A DNA stretch of 64,000 nt from Pseudomonadota bacterium (GTDB taxonomy: Bacteria; Myxococcota_A; UBA9160; SZUA-336): assembly GCA_003247575.1 (NCBI GenBank), contig QJZC01000044.1, forward strand, positions 1-64,000. The letters are read 5' to 3'. The notes under the pieces were generated by a model. It searched no databases, was not told the DNA's origin, and worked only from the letters and a program-made list of their open reading frames with translations. Below, in pieces: positions 17,723 to 26,834 of the stretch. The position numbers were made by a program, and so were the translations under genes. How positions within the stretch are numbered: position 1 is the first letter of the stretch; each line of letters opens with the position of its first letter.

Positions 17723-19033
17723 GTGAGCTCTGATTCTGCCGTACCGCGTTCTCTGCCTCTCGTTCCAGCGGTCATCTTCGGTGTGCTCGCCGTCGTTGGG
17801 TTTGGGAGCTTCCTGCTGTGGGCGGGGAGCGACGAAAGCTCCGCCCGAGCGTACCGCGCCTTCTTGCAGAACTTCCTGCTCTGGTCGGCGTTGGCTCAGG
17901 GGGGCTTGATGCTCTCCGCCGGGATCCGTTTGACGAACGGCCGCTGGGCAGGGCCGATCCACAGGATTGCGGACTCGCTGGCTGCGTTCGTACCCGTGTC
18001 CATCGTGCTCTACCTCGTTCTCTGGAGCGGTCGCTACGAGCTGTTCGACTGGATGCAGCATCCCGAGCACGTCGAATACAAGGAGTGGTGGTACGACGAA
18101 GGGTTCATGTTCAAGCGCGATCTGTTCTCGCTCGTCTGGATGGCCTTCCTTTCTTGCTGGTACCTGTACATGTCCCTGCGACCCACTCTGGCAGCCGCAC
18201 GGGAAACGACGACGGGTCTTCGCGGTAGTCTGATCCAGACTTGGACCTCGGGTTGGCGCGGTGAGGAGGCCGAACGCCGGCTCGCAGATCGTCGCTGTCG
18301 CAAGATGGCCGCGATCATGGCGCTCTCCTATGCCTTCGCGTATTCGACCCTCGGGGTCGATCTCGTGATGGGGCTCGCGCCACACTGGATCAGCACGATG
18401 TTCCCGGCCTACTACGCCTGGGGCGGCTTTCTGTCCGCGGTGAGCCTGACCGCCGTGCTGGCTCTGATCATGGCCAATGGAGAGGATCTGCGCGGGCAGA
18501 TCACAGAGGCGCGGCGCCACGACCTCGGAAAGATGGTGTTCGCCTTCTCCATCTTCTGGATGTACCTCTTCTGGTCTCAGTACCTCGTCATCTGGTACGG
18601 GAACATTCCAGAAGAGACTGGCTTTGTGGCAGCTCGCCTGGGAACCCAGTTCCTGCAGGATACCTGGTACATGGAAGGGTTCTGGGAGCGAATCAACGAG
18701 CCCTACGTGAAGACCACGCTCACGGCCTGGATCCTCTGCTGGGTCATCCCCTTCTGGGTCCTGCTAGGCCAGCGCCCCAAGAAGACGCCTGCCGTTCTGG
18801 GCACTGTTGCCTCTCTGTCCGTGTTTGGATTCTGGCTGGAGCGCTATATCCTGGTGACGCCTTCTCTGATTCCACCCGAGGCCGTATTGAATGGAGCTTC
18901 TGTGAGCCCATTCGGCATGATCGAGCTTCTCGTGAGCGCTGGCTTCCTCGGCTTGTTCTTCCTGTGCTTCCTGCTCTTCGCCAAGGTCTTTCCGGGCGCC
19001 TTGCCCAAGACCGGCGGTGCGGCCGGGGCCTGA
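17723..19033 (+). CDS. actF: Alternative complex III membrane subunit, ActF (NrfD family)
   Basis: A 436-residue polytopic membrane protein, the second NrfD-like subunit of alternative complex III, with about ten hydrophobic segments (from SLPLVPAVIFGVLAVVGFGS to ELLVSAGFLGLFFLCFLLFA). It packs against ActC and is thought to take part in proton movement rather than quinol oxidation. GTG 17723 is the start, with AAGGAG upstream, 3 nt after actE. It is the last gene of the operon; a hairpin overlaps its stop, and the next gene is convergent, so no terminal oxidase is cotranscribed. Confidence 0.92.
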   Translation: MSSDSAVPRSLPLVPAVIFGVLAVVGFGSFLLWAGSDESSARAYRAFLQNFLLWSALAQGGLMLSAGIRLTNGRWAGPIHRIADSLAAFVPVSIVLYLVLWSGRYELFDWMQHPEHVEYKEWWYDEGFMFKRDLFSLVWMAFLSCWYLYMSLRPTLAAARETTTGLRGSLIQTWTSGWRGEEAERRLADRRCRKMAAIMALSYAFAYSTLGVDLVMGLAPHWISTMFPAYYAWGGFLSAVSLTAVLALIMANGEDLRGQITEARRHDLGKMVFAFSIFWMYLFWSQYLVIWYGNIPEETGFVAARLGTQFLQDTWYMEGFWERINEPYVKTTLTAWILCWVIPFWVLLGQRPKKTPAVLGTVASLSVFGFWLERYILVTPSLIPPEAVLNGASVSPFGMIELLVSAGFLGLFFLCFLLFAKVFPGALPKTGGAAGA

Positions 19034-19052
19034 GCCGGCCTTGGGTCGGCTC
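19032..19052. terminator. Hairpin at the end of the act operon
   Basis: GAGCCGGCC and GGTCGGCTC form a 9-bp stem (one G-U pair in RNA) with a TTG triloop, beginning within the actF stop codon and located between actF and a convergent gene. There is no U-run; a terminator role is inferred from position. Confidence 0.4.
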
Positions 19053-19095
19053 CGAGACTGAAGCCGCCAGGAAGCCGAAGAAAGTCAGGGACTCT

Positions 19096-19566
19096 CTAGG
19101 AGCGCGAGGCCAGTACCCGGGCGGGAAGCTCTAGGATCGCCCCGGAGCTGGAGTCGTACATGAAACCGCCCCCACCTGGAGCATCCAGGTAGAAGATCGC
19201 GCTGCGCGCTCCCGGCTCGTCGTGCTCGCTGAGCTGCCAGTCGCTTCCGAGCTCCAATTCTGGCAGCAAGAGCTGAATCAGCTCCAATGCCGAGTCCTGG
19301 CTCGGATGAGCTTTCTCGATGCTGGGCCATCCGTGACCATTTACGCGAACGGACCGGCCACCGAGCTCGATCGTGCGAGGCTCGTCGCTGGCATCGTGCG
19401 ATACCATCCACCTCCGGTGCACCTCTCCCAGGGCTCCAGCGAACCGGGTCTGTACCTCGAGTCGTAGAACCTCACCGGGGGTTCTGCGAGCCTGCACGAT
19501 GCTCGGCGCAGACGCTGCAACCAACAGGCTGGCCAGTGCCGTAATGATCCAAGCGTCGATGGACAT
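19096..19566 (-). CDS. Uncharacterised exported protein
   Basis: A 156-residue protein I do not recognise. The N-terminus MSIDAWIITALASLLVAASA is a probable signal peptide or single membrane anchor ending near SIVQA. The mature part is acidic, ends with MYDSSSGAILELPARVLAS and includes an NGHGWPSIEKAH segment; no Cys or heme motif. ATG 19566 is preferred; ATG 19611 would add 15 residues (MQPPTPEVAPEVARR). It is convergent with actF. The C-terminal DSSSGAILE faintly recalls the end of PepSY repeats, which is not enough to assign a domain. Confidence 0.6.
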   Translation of the reverse strand: MSIDAWIITALASLLVAASAPSIVQARRTPGEVLRLEVQTRFAGALGEVHRRWMVSHDASDEPRTIELGGRSVRVNGHGWPSIEKAHPSQDSALELIQLLLPELELGSDWQLSEHDEPGARSAIFYLDAPGGGGFMYDSSSGAILELPARVLASRS

Positions 19567-19953
19567 GCGTCGCGCGACTTCAGGCGCAACTTCAGGAGTG
19601 GGGGGCTGCATCGCTTTGGATCTCCTGGCGCGAGGCTCGGACGAGACGCCCTTGGGTGCGGGCTCGAGCGATCCTACGCGCCCGCTCGCGCGACACGGAG
19701 CGCGAGCAGTGTACGGGAGAGCCATCGGGGGGATCTGGACGGAGCTTGAGTGCATGGGGCGCTGCCCTGCTCGAACTCGGCGAGGCGGCAATGGGAGCGC
19801 AAGTAGACGGCGCCAAGTCGGAGTGGCTTGGAGCTCGAGAGGGGAATTGGGGTTCAGAATGGGCAATCCGGTATACTGCGCGCCGCATCGAAGCTGCGAG
19901 CTTGGACGTCTTCGAGAGCACACTCTTCGAGAGCACACGAGGGGATAGACTGC
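19567..19953. other. Divergent promoter region upstream of the acyl-CoA carboxylase
   Basis: About 390 bp between divergent genes. On the plus strand GTATACT at 19871-19877 resembles a -10 box, with TTGGGG at 19847-19852 as a distant -35 (19-bp spacing). Immediately upstream of the carboxylase ribosome binding site are two tandem copies of a 15-bp unit (see the repeat at 19910-19939). The rest shows no coding character. Confidence 0.35.
19910..19939 (+). repeat. Tandem 15-bp repeat in the carboxylase leader
   Basis: Two adjacent copies of CTTCGAGAGCACAC(T/G) at 19910-19924 and 19925-19939, differing only in the last base, end just at the GAGGGG ribosome binding site of the carboxylase gene (start 19954). 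Position in the 5' leader suggests a role in translation or regulator binding, but this is inference. Confidence 0.6.
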
Positions 19954-22900
19954 GTGGCTGATTCTTTGCGGCGAATCGCCGTTCTCAATCGAGGGGAGTC
20001 GGCGACCCGATGTTTGCGTGCGATTCGCGAGCTCCGGGCGGAGGAGCAATCCGATCTCGTCGGGATCGCCCTCTACACCGACCCCGACCAGTTCGCGCCG
20101 TTCGTGCTCGAAGCAGATGAGGCCCTTTCGATTGGCCCAGCGCTTCGCGGACCCGCAGGTGGCCTGCAACGAGTCGCCTATCTGGACCACGAGCGTGTCC
20201 TGGCTGCGCTGAGGGCGGTGCATGCCGATGCGGTCTGGCCTGGCTGGGGCTTCCTGGCCGAGGACGCGAGCTTCGTCGAGAAGCTCGAAGCTGCCGGTCT
20301 CGTCTTCCTCGGACCGTCTTCCAAGACCGTGCGTTTGCTCGGCGACAAGCTCGCTGCCAAGCAGCTGGCCGAAGAGAGCGATGTACCTGTTCTGCCGTGG
20401 AGCGGTGGCTGTGTCGATGGTGAGACGGTGGTCGAAGTCGCTGAGCGGATCGGTTTCCCCGTCATGCTCAAGGCCGCGGCCGGTGGCGGTGGTCGTGGAA
20501 TCCGCAGGCTCGAGGCGACTAGCCAGGTCATGCCAGCCTTCAGGAGCGCCAGACAAGAGGCGCAACACGCCTTCGGCGATGGACGCCTCTTTCTCGAAGC
20601 CTGTGCGAAGCGTGCACGACATATCGAGGTTCAGATTGCGGCCGATCAGCACGGTTGTGTGCTTGCCGTGGGCTTGCGCGACTGCTCGGTCCAGCGAAGC
20701 CATCAGAAGGTGCTCGAGGAGGCACCACCACCGGGTTTGCCCGAGTCTACGCACACCGCCATCGCGGAGGCGTCCGTGCGACTGGCGCAGAGTGCCGGCT
20801 ACGTAGGGGTCGGCACCTGCGAGTATTTGCTCGCTGACGATGGGAGCTTTGCATTCCTCGAGGTGAATCCGCGGCTCCAAGTGGAGCACGGCGTGACCGA
20901 GATGCTGACCGGAGTCGACCTGGTCAAGTGGCAGATCCGAATCGCACGCGGTGAGCATCTGCCGGAGCAGGTGCCGCGCGAGCGTGGACACGCGATCGAA
21001 GCGCGCGTCTGCGCAGAGGATGCCGGCCGAGATTTCGCGCCGAGTCCCGGCGTGATCGAGCACTTCGAGCTTCCGGCCGGGCCCGGCATTCGCGTCGATT
21101 CCGGAATCGCACCCCTCGGTGTCATTCCGGCCGAGTTCGACTCGATGGTCGCGAAGGTGATCGCGCACGGAGCCGATCGAGCAGAAGCTCGTGCACGCCT
21201 CGAGCGCGCGATGAACGACCTGCACGTGGTCGTCGCGGGTGGGATGGTCAACAAGGGGTTTCTCCTCGATATCCTCGGTCATCCGGACTTCGTACGCGGT
21301 ACCTACAATACGGAGTGGCTCAGCCAGACGGGGCTCGCGGGCGATCCCGAGCCTCGTATCGAGGTTCCGCTCGTCGGCGCGATCCTGAGCTACCAGCGCG
21401 AACGCGCGCGCGTGCGCGAGAGCTTCTTCGCAGAAGCTTCGCACGGACGTCCTCGCCAGGTGGCTCCCTCCACCGGGCGTGAGATCGATTTGGTCTACGC
21501 GGGCGTCGCCTATCGCTTCCGCGTCTTCGCCATCGGAGGCTACACGTATCGGGTCTATCTCGGAGATCGCATGACCGAGGCAACCCTGATCGAGACCGCC
21601 CCGCGGCGTCTGCGACTGACGCGCGGATCCAGCACCTTCTCGGTGCTCTTCAGTGAGTCCGAGGCGGAGCTCCGGATCGAGCTCGAGGGCCGTCTGCACC
21701 GAGTTCAGCGAGATCTCGGAGGCAAGGTGCGCGCCCCGGCCCCCGCTCTCGTGATCGAGATCGCAGTGACGCCAGGCCAGAGCGTGCGAGCCGGCGAGCG
21801 GCTGGGCTTGCTCGAGGCGATGAAGACCGAGACGGCCTTCGTCGCCCCTGTCGCGGGCATCATTCGCGAGGTGATCGTCAGTGCGGGCCAGCGTGTCGAG
21901 GGCGGCGACGTCTTGCTGGTACTCGAGCCCGTTGCCGAGGCGGCTTCGAGCGGCCCGGTGCGCGATCCGCTCGAGCTCGCCCCGGAGCCAGATGCTCTCG
22001 ATCTTCTGATGACATCCGACCGTGAGCGGGCAGATCTCGCGAGCGCGTCGCAGCTCTCGAGCGGTGAGCGGGCCGCAGCGATCAAGATGCTGCGCACCGA
22101 GACGCGGCGCATCCTGCTGGGCTATGACGTAAACCTGGACCGGGCTCAGCTTCTGGTGCGCGCCATAGAGGGATCGCTCGAGGGAGTTGGCGATGTGTTT
22201 CGGGGCGAGCTGGCTCAGCTCGCCCACGCCATCGACGCCTATACCGATATCGAGCGGATCTTCAGCCGCACGCCGAACAGCGTCGGTGGAGATCAGCTGG
22301 GCCCGTCGAATGATGCGCGGCTCGCGATGTACCTGCGCCGTATGGAAGCCGAGGGGGCGGGGATCGATTCGCAGTTCCTGGCTGCTTTGAGGCGTTCGCT
22401 CGGACACTACGAAATCCACTCGCTCAAGCCGGTGCCGCACCTCTACCGCGTGATGTTGCGTCTGTGCGCCACGCGTACGACCTTGGAACTCCGCAATCGA
22501 GTCATCTCCGCGCTGCTGCACCTCATGTTGCGGCTGACGCAGCAGGGGGAGAGGTTCCGGCGGCATGCTCAGCTGGAGTTGTCCCTAGGGCGTCTGGTCG
22601 AGCTGCGTGGAACGGTGCCCCCAGGGATCGCGGATCTGGCTGCCCAGGTGCGCTTCCTGCTCTTCGAGAGGCCGCAGATCAGTCAGCTGCGAGCGGATCC
22701 CAGCGTGGATCTCTCGCTGACCCTGGTTCCGCCGCCGGACGAGGCTGCGCTGGCTCGTCGTGCCGAGGAGCTGGATCTGACCCTGGACGAGGCGCGCCGC
22801 CTAGAGATCTGGCGACTCGACGACTTCGACCTCGAGCGGGTCGAGACGTTCCAGGGGGTGTTCACTTTCTATGGAAGGGCGCGCGATCACGGCGGCGACG

Positions 22901-25047
22901 AGCGCCTGTTCTGCTTCGCGGAGGTGTTCGAGCTGGGGGACGGCGTGCCTGGGTCCCCGGACCTGTGGCGCTTCGAGCAGAGCTTCCATGAGGCCATCGA
23001 GGGCCTGAGATCGCTACAGGCGGTGCGAGATCCATCTCACCGTCTGCGTTGGAACCGACTCTACCTCTTCGTGCGTCCCGCGGTCGTGCTGAGCTCGAAG
23101 CTCTTGCGAACGACGGTCCGGCGCCTCAGTCCGGAGACGGGTCACCTCGGACTCGAACGGGTGATCGTGCGCCTCGCAGCTGTGAATCCGGACGATCCGA
23201 GCGCACAGCCGCGCAAGATGGAGGTGTTGTCGGGAAATCCGACCGGGAGTCACGTCACGACCACGAGTCGTACTCCACACGCGCAGCGGCTCGCGCCTGC
23301 AACGGCCTACGAGCGACGAGTGGCTTCCGCCCTGGTACGGGGTTTGAATTATCCCTACGAGCTCATCCGCCTGTTCACCGCGTCGCCGACCGAGCCTCCG
23401 GTTGGACCCGCGGCGCCCGTCGGGCCTGGCGGCTTCGTCGAATACGATCTGCGAGAAGGCGTTCCGCAGCCGGTGAGCCGCCCCCCGGGCGAGAACGTTT
23501 GCGGCGTCGTCATCGGAGTGATCAGCACGCCTACGGTCAAGTACCCCGAAGGCATGCGGCGCGTGCAGATCCTGAGCGACTCGACCTACGGCATGGGCGC
23601 CCTCGCCGCGCCGGAGTGCGAGCGCATCGTCGCCGCGCTCGATCTGGCAGAGCGTGAATCGCTGCCGGTGGAGTGGATCGCTGTCTCGTCTGGTGCGCGC
23701 ATCTCTCTCGAGAGCGGTACGGAGAATCTGGACGCGACCGCGCGGGTCGTGCGCCGTCTGGTCAGCTTCACCGACAACGACGGAGAGGTTCACCTGATCG
23801 TCGCCGGTGTGAACGTGGGTGCGCAGAGCTACTTCAATGCACTGGCTACGATGGGACTGCAGAGTCGCGGCATCCTCATCATGCTCGCCAGCTCGGCGAT
23901 GGTCCTCACCGGTCGGCTGGGTCTCGAGTCGTCGGGTGCCGTCTCGGCGGAGGACGAGGTCGGTATCGGTGGCTACGAGCGCATCATGGGGCCGACCGGC
24001 CAGGCCCAGTATCAGGCGCGTACCGTGGCTGACGCCTACCGCATCTTGCTCGAGCACTATGCCTGCAGCTACCGGGCTCCCGGTGAGCGTGCGCCACGGC
24101 GCTTCGAGACCCGTGACTCGGTACAACGCGACATCACGCGCTTCCCGTACGAGAGCGACGAAGAACTCGCGGTCATCGGGGACATCTTCTCGGATGCCAA
24201 GAACGCAGAGCGAAAGCGTCCGTTTGCCATGCGCCCGCTGATGCGCGCGCTCATCGACCAGGATGCCGGCTTCCTGGAGCGCTGGCGGGACTGGTCCGGA
24301 GCCGAGACCGCCATTACGTGGGATGCTCATCTGGGAGGCTTCCCCGTTTCGCTGATCGGGATCGAGAGCCGACCCATCACGCGGGTGGGATACGTCCCGA
24401 ACGACGGTCCAGATACCTGGACCGCCGGGACTCTCTTTCCGCTGTCGTCCAAGAAGGTCGCGCGAGCGCTCAATGCGGCGAGCGGGGTACGGCCGGTGGT
24501 CGTGCTGGCCAATCTTTCCGGCTTCGATGGCTCACCCGAATCGATGCGGCGCGGTGTGCTCGAGCTCGGAGCCGAGATCGCCCGGGCTGTCGTTCGCTTC
24601 AAGGGCCCTCTCTTGTTCTCCGTCGTCTCCCGCTACCACGGTGGAGCGTATGTTGTCTTCTCGCGTGAGCTCAATGCGTCCATGCGGGCGACCGCGCTCG
24701 CGGGCTCGTTCGCCTCGGTGATCGGTGGTGCGGCTGCAGCCACGATCGTGTTCCCTCGCGACGTGCGGCGACGAGCGAACGACGATCCGCGGGTTCGGCA
24801 GGCCGCGGAACTGGTGGGTTCGGCTTCGGACGCGGAGCAGCGGGTGACTCGTCGAGCGGAGTTCGAGCGCATCTTCGAGAAGGTTCGGCTCGAGAAGCAG
24901 GCCGAGGTCGCTGCCGAGTTCGACGCGGTCCACACGGTGGAGCGTGCGCGCGAAGTCGGCTCGATCGAGGCCATTTGGGAACCCGCCGAGCTACGTAGCA
25001 ATCTCATCCGCTCGCTGGGTAGCGCGGGTGGCAGAGGTGGAGACTAA
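19954..25047 (+). CDS. Single-chain acyl-CoA carboxylase: biotin carboxylase-BCCP-carboxyltransferase fusion
   Basis: A 1697-residue multidomain biotin enzyme. Residues about 5-460 are biotin carboxylase with ATP-grasp lysine K173 in KAAAGGGGRGI and catalytic E303/N305/R307 in EVNPRLQVEH. A biotinyl domain follows, with the biotin lysine K624 in LLEAMKTE. Residues about 690-1150 are a helical central region with no motif I know. The C-terminal 500 residues are an acetyl-CoA carboxylase-type carboxyltransferase (GVNVGAQSYFNAL, MGPTGQAQYQA, NLSGFDGSPESMRRG, SRYHGGAYVVFS). The layout resembles eukaryotic acetyl-CoA carboxylase and large actinobacterial/deltaproteobacterial fusions annotated as fused acetyl/propionyl-CoA carboxylases. 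Substrate (acetyl-, propionyl- or longer acyl-CoA) is unknown. GTG 19954 follows GAGGGG. Confidence 0.9.
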   Translation: MADSLRRIAVLNRGESATRCLRAIRELRAEEQSDLVGIALYTDPDQFAPFVLEADEALSIGPALRGPAGGLQRVAYLDHERVLAALRAVHADAVWPGWGFLAEDASFVEKLEAAGLVFLGPSSKTVRLLGDKLAAKQLAEESDVPVLPWSGGCVDGETVVEVAERIGFPVMLKAAAGGGGRGIRRLEATSQVMPAFRSARQEAQHAFGDGRLFLEACAKRARHIEVQIAADQHGCVLAVGLRDCSVQRSHQKVLEEAPPPGLPESTHTAIAEASVRLAQSAGYVGVGTCEYLLADDGSFAFLEVNPRLQVEHGVTEMLTGVDLVKWQIRIARGEHLPEQVPRERGHAIEARVCAEDAGRDFAPSPGVIEHFELPAGPGIRVDSGIAPLGVIPAEFDSMVAKVIAHGADRAEARARLERAMNDLHVVVAGGMVNKGFLLDILGHPDFVRGTYNTEWLSQTGLAGDPEPRIEVPLVGAILSYQRERARVRESFFAEASHGRPRQVAPSTGREIDLVYAGVAYRFRVFAIGGYTYRVYLGDRMTEATLIETAPRRLRLTRGSSTFSVLFSESEAELRIELEGRLHRVQRDLGGKVRAPAPALVIEIAVTPGQSVRAGERLGLLEAMKTETAFVAPVAGIIREVIVSAGQRVEGGDVLLVLEPVAEAASSGPVRDPLELAPEPDALDLLMTSDRERADLASASQLSSGERAAAIKMLRTETRRILLGYDVNLDRAQLLVRAIEGSLEGVGDVFRGELAQLAHAIDAYTDIERIFSRTPNSVGGDQLGPSNDARLAMYLRRMEAEGAGIDSQFLAALRRSLGHYEIHSLKPVPHLYRVMLRLCATRTTLELRNRVISALLHLMLRLTQQGERFRRHAQLELSLGRLVELRGTVPPGIADLAAQVRFLLFERPQISQLRADPSVDLSLTLVPPPDEAALARRAEELDLTLDEARRLEIWRLDDFDLERVETFQGVFTFYGRARDHGGDERLFCFAEVFELGDGVPGSPDLWRFEQSFHEAIEGLRSLQAVRDPSHRLRWNRLYLFVRPAVVLSSKLLRTTVRRLSPETGHLGLERVIVRLAAVNPDDPSAQPRKMEVLSGNPTGSHVTTTSRTPHAQRLAPATAYERRVASALVRGLNYPYELIRLFTASPTEPPVGPAAPVGPGGFVEYDLREGVPQPVSRPPGENVCGVVIGVISTPTVKYPEGMRRVQILSDSTYGMGALAAPECERIVAALDLAERESLPVEWIAVSSGARISLESGTENLDATARVVRRLVSFTDNDGEVHLIVAGVNVGAQSYFNALATMGLQSRGILIMLASSAMVLTGRLGLESSGAVSAEDEVGIGGYERIMGPTGQAQYQARTVADAYRILLEHYACSYRAPGERAPRRFETRDSVQRDITRFPYESDEELAVIGDIFSDAKNAERKRPFAMRPLMRALIDQDAGFLERWRDWSGAETAITWDAHLGGFPVSLIGIESRPITRVGYVPNDGPDTWTAGTLFPLSSKKVARALNAASGVRPVVVLANLSGFDGSPESMRRGVLELGAEIARAVVRFKGPLLFSVVSRYHGGAYVVFSRELNASMRATALAGSFASVIGGAAAATIVFPRDVRRRANDDPRVRQAAELVGSASDAEQRVTRRAEFERIFEKVRLEKQAEVAAEFDAVHTVERAREVGSIEAIWEPAELRSNLIRSLGSAGGRGGD

Positions 25048-25149
25048 CCGAGCTGTCTGCACGTCCCCGGCGCCGGCCCGGAGATTACTAGGCGTCTACC
25101 GGGCTTCTAGACAGAGCGCACCGCCCCGAGAGCGTGCCGACCGGACCTG

Positions 25150-25180
25150 CGCGCGACCGAGCTCGATGCTCGGCCGCGCG
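25150..25180. terminator. Hairpin between convergent carboxylase and di-heme genes
   Basis: CGCGCG-a-CCGAGC, loop TCGAT, then GCTCGG-c-CGCGCG: a 12-bp stem with a single mismatch, placed between the carboxylase stop (25047) and the stop of the minus-strand gene (25190). Position suggests a bidirectional terminator, though without a U-run. Confidence 0.5.
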
Positions 25181-25189
25181 GCGTGTTGC

Positions 25190-26626
25190 TCAGCGGCCCT
25201 GGCAGAACTCTTCCGAGAGGCTCAGCAGGCGTCCGTTCGGATCGGTCGGCGCCCTGAGTGTCCCGAGGAAGGCCAGCAGCTGCTTTCGCTTCTCGACGGA
25301 AGCGTTCGCGTAGGCATTGCGCGACGTCAGCCCCTCGCCATCATGCTGGAGAATCGCATCGTTGATCGTGAGCGCGCGACCATCGTGCAGATAGGGAGCG
25401 CTGTCGGCCACACCCCAGAGGGCGATCGTGACGAACAGGCTGGTCCCCGGATCTCCTGCGGGCTGGTCAGTCAGCCCCGGCCCCATGTCGTGTAGCTTCA
25501 GATCCGTAAACGCCGGGACTCTCACTCCATCGGTGTCGCTGTCGCGGTCGAAGCCGATCTGGAGCAGGCTCAGGCTCTGAAAGACGTTCGCGGTCGGGTC
25601 CTCTGGAACCTCCGGGAAGCTGAACGTGACGCGTGCAGAGCGCGTGCTCAGCGATGGAATGTGGCAGTCTGCGCAGCCGAACTCTCCGAACGCTTGCTTC
25701 CCTGAGCGGGCCTCCCGGGAGAGTCGCGTTTGCCGAGGTGGCTCGAGCCCGGCTTGCCACAAGGTCATCGCCGAGATTTCACCCTCCGTGAATTCGTTCG
25801 CCACGCCATCTCCATCGGCATCGATCTCGCCGACCACCTCGGTCGGCTGCATGCCCAGCTGGAAGAGAGCAGCCAGCACGCTGATGTCGCGGATGGAGAA
25901 GTTGTCTCCACGGCGACCGAACGGACGCACGACCAGCTCCGGACGGATACCCTGCAACTTCGAGGTGTCGCAGTCTCCGGCCTCATTGCACTGAAGCGAT
26001 CCGAAGTCGACACCAGATCGCGTGACCAGATTGATCTCGGTGCCCGGATTGTCGAGTGCGGTCTGGCGCAGCTTCTGCAAGTCGATCGTCGCCTCCTTGG
26101 CGAGAGCCTCGATACCGCCGGCGCCCCAGAGTGCAGGTGCATTGATCACGCGGCCGTTGAAATCGAGAACTCCGTTCCCATCTGCGTCACCGGTGTCCAC
26201 GTTCCCCTGTAGGACGAGGACCGGCTGCGAGAATGTGTTCGTTCCACCGATGGCGAACTGAGCCGGAACCGTGCGGGCGCTTCGGATCGAATGACATTCC
26301 CCGCAGCTCTGCGAGTCGAGGCCGAACAATCTGCTGATGGGAGTGTTCGGGAAGGTGACTCGGTTTCCCAGCTCGAGTGCGCTCCGTGTGGGGTCATGGG
26401 GTCCGTCACCGAAGCCGTCCGCCAACGTATTGGGGTTCCCGAAGAAGCGGAGTCCCTCCCTGCGAACACATTGAACTTCTAGGAATCGTTTGGCTTCTTC
26501 CACCTGGGCTTGATCCATGCGTGGCGGCAAGGTGGGTGCGTCGATCGAGTCTTCCGCTCGGGCGAGCGGAGTGAATCCGGAAAGGCAGAGTCCTGCGATT
26601 GCTCCGAATACGAGCGTGCGTCGCAT
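25190..26626 (-). CDS. Di-heme oxidoreductase (DHOR/DUF1111 family), periplasmic
   Basis: A 478-residue protein with a cleavable signal peptide (MRRTLVFGAIAGLCLSGFTP, cut after ARA) and two heme sites, CGECH (about 108-112) and CADCH (about 325-329). The blocks LKLHDMGPGL, LWGVADSAPYLHDGRA and DAILQHDGEG are the signature of the DHOR family, distant relatives of cytochrome c peroxidase/MauG whose substrates are mostly unknown. Asp/Gly-rich loops DTGDADGNGVLDFNG and DADGDGVANEF look like calcium-binding EF-hand-type loops. AGGAG lies 8 nt before ATG 26626. Monocistronic as far as I can see; convergent with the carboxylase gene. Confidence 0.87.
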   Translation of the reverse strand: MRRTLVFGAIAGLCLSGFTPLARAEDSIDAPTLPPRMDQAQVEEAKRFLEVQCVRREGLRFFGNPNTLADGFGDGPHDPTRSALELGNRVTFPNTPISRLFGLDSQSCGECHSIRSARTVPAQFAIGGTNTFSQPVLVLQGNVDTGDADGNGVLDFNGRVINAPALWGAGGIEALAKEATIDLQKLRQTALDNPGTEINLVTRSGVDFGSLQCNEAGDCDTSKLQGIRPELVVRPFGRRGDNFSIRDISVLAALFQLGMQPTEVVGEIDADGDGVANEFTEGEISAMTLWQAGLEPPRQTRLSREARSGKQAFGEFGCADCHIPSLSTRSARVTFSFPEVPEDPTANVFQSLSLLQIGFDRDSDTDGVRVPAFTDLKLHDMGPGLTDQPAGDPGTSLFVTIALWGVADSAPYLHDGRALTINDAILQHDGEGLTSRNAYANASVEKRKQLLAFLGTLRAPTDPNGRLLSLSEEFCQGR

Positions 26627-26834
26627 TTTGGGGTCTCCTGTATCGGCTTGGAAGCGCTTGGGATGGGGGTAATCGGACGGGAGATGTGCGGCGGAGTAAC
26701 TGAGCGCACACTCCGAAGTGCGTCGTCACCCTATCAAGAAGTGGGCAACAGCGGAAGCGCGAGCGGAAGGGTGGGATTACCTACGTCAGTAGTCACACGG
26801 GACAGAGCGTGAGCCCGGCGAAGGGTGGATTCGA

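Noticed and set aside
19096..19566. PepSY-domain assignment for the small exported protein
   Set aside because: Only a short C-terminal string resembles PepSY; the core motif is missing.
19096..22566. Open frame of 1156 codons on the minus strand opposite the carboxylase
   Set aside because: It is the mirror of a strongly supported plus-strand gene in GC-rich DNA; only its last part (from ATG 19566) lies outside that gene and makes sense as a separate small protein.
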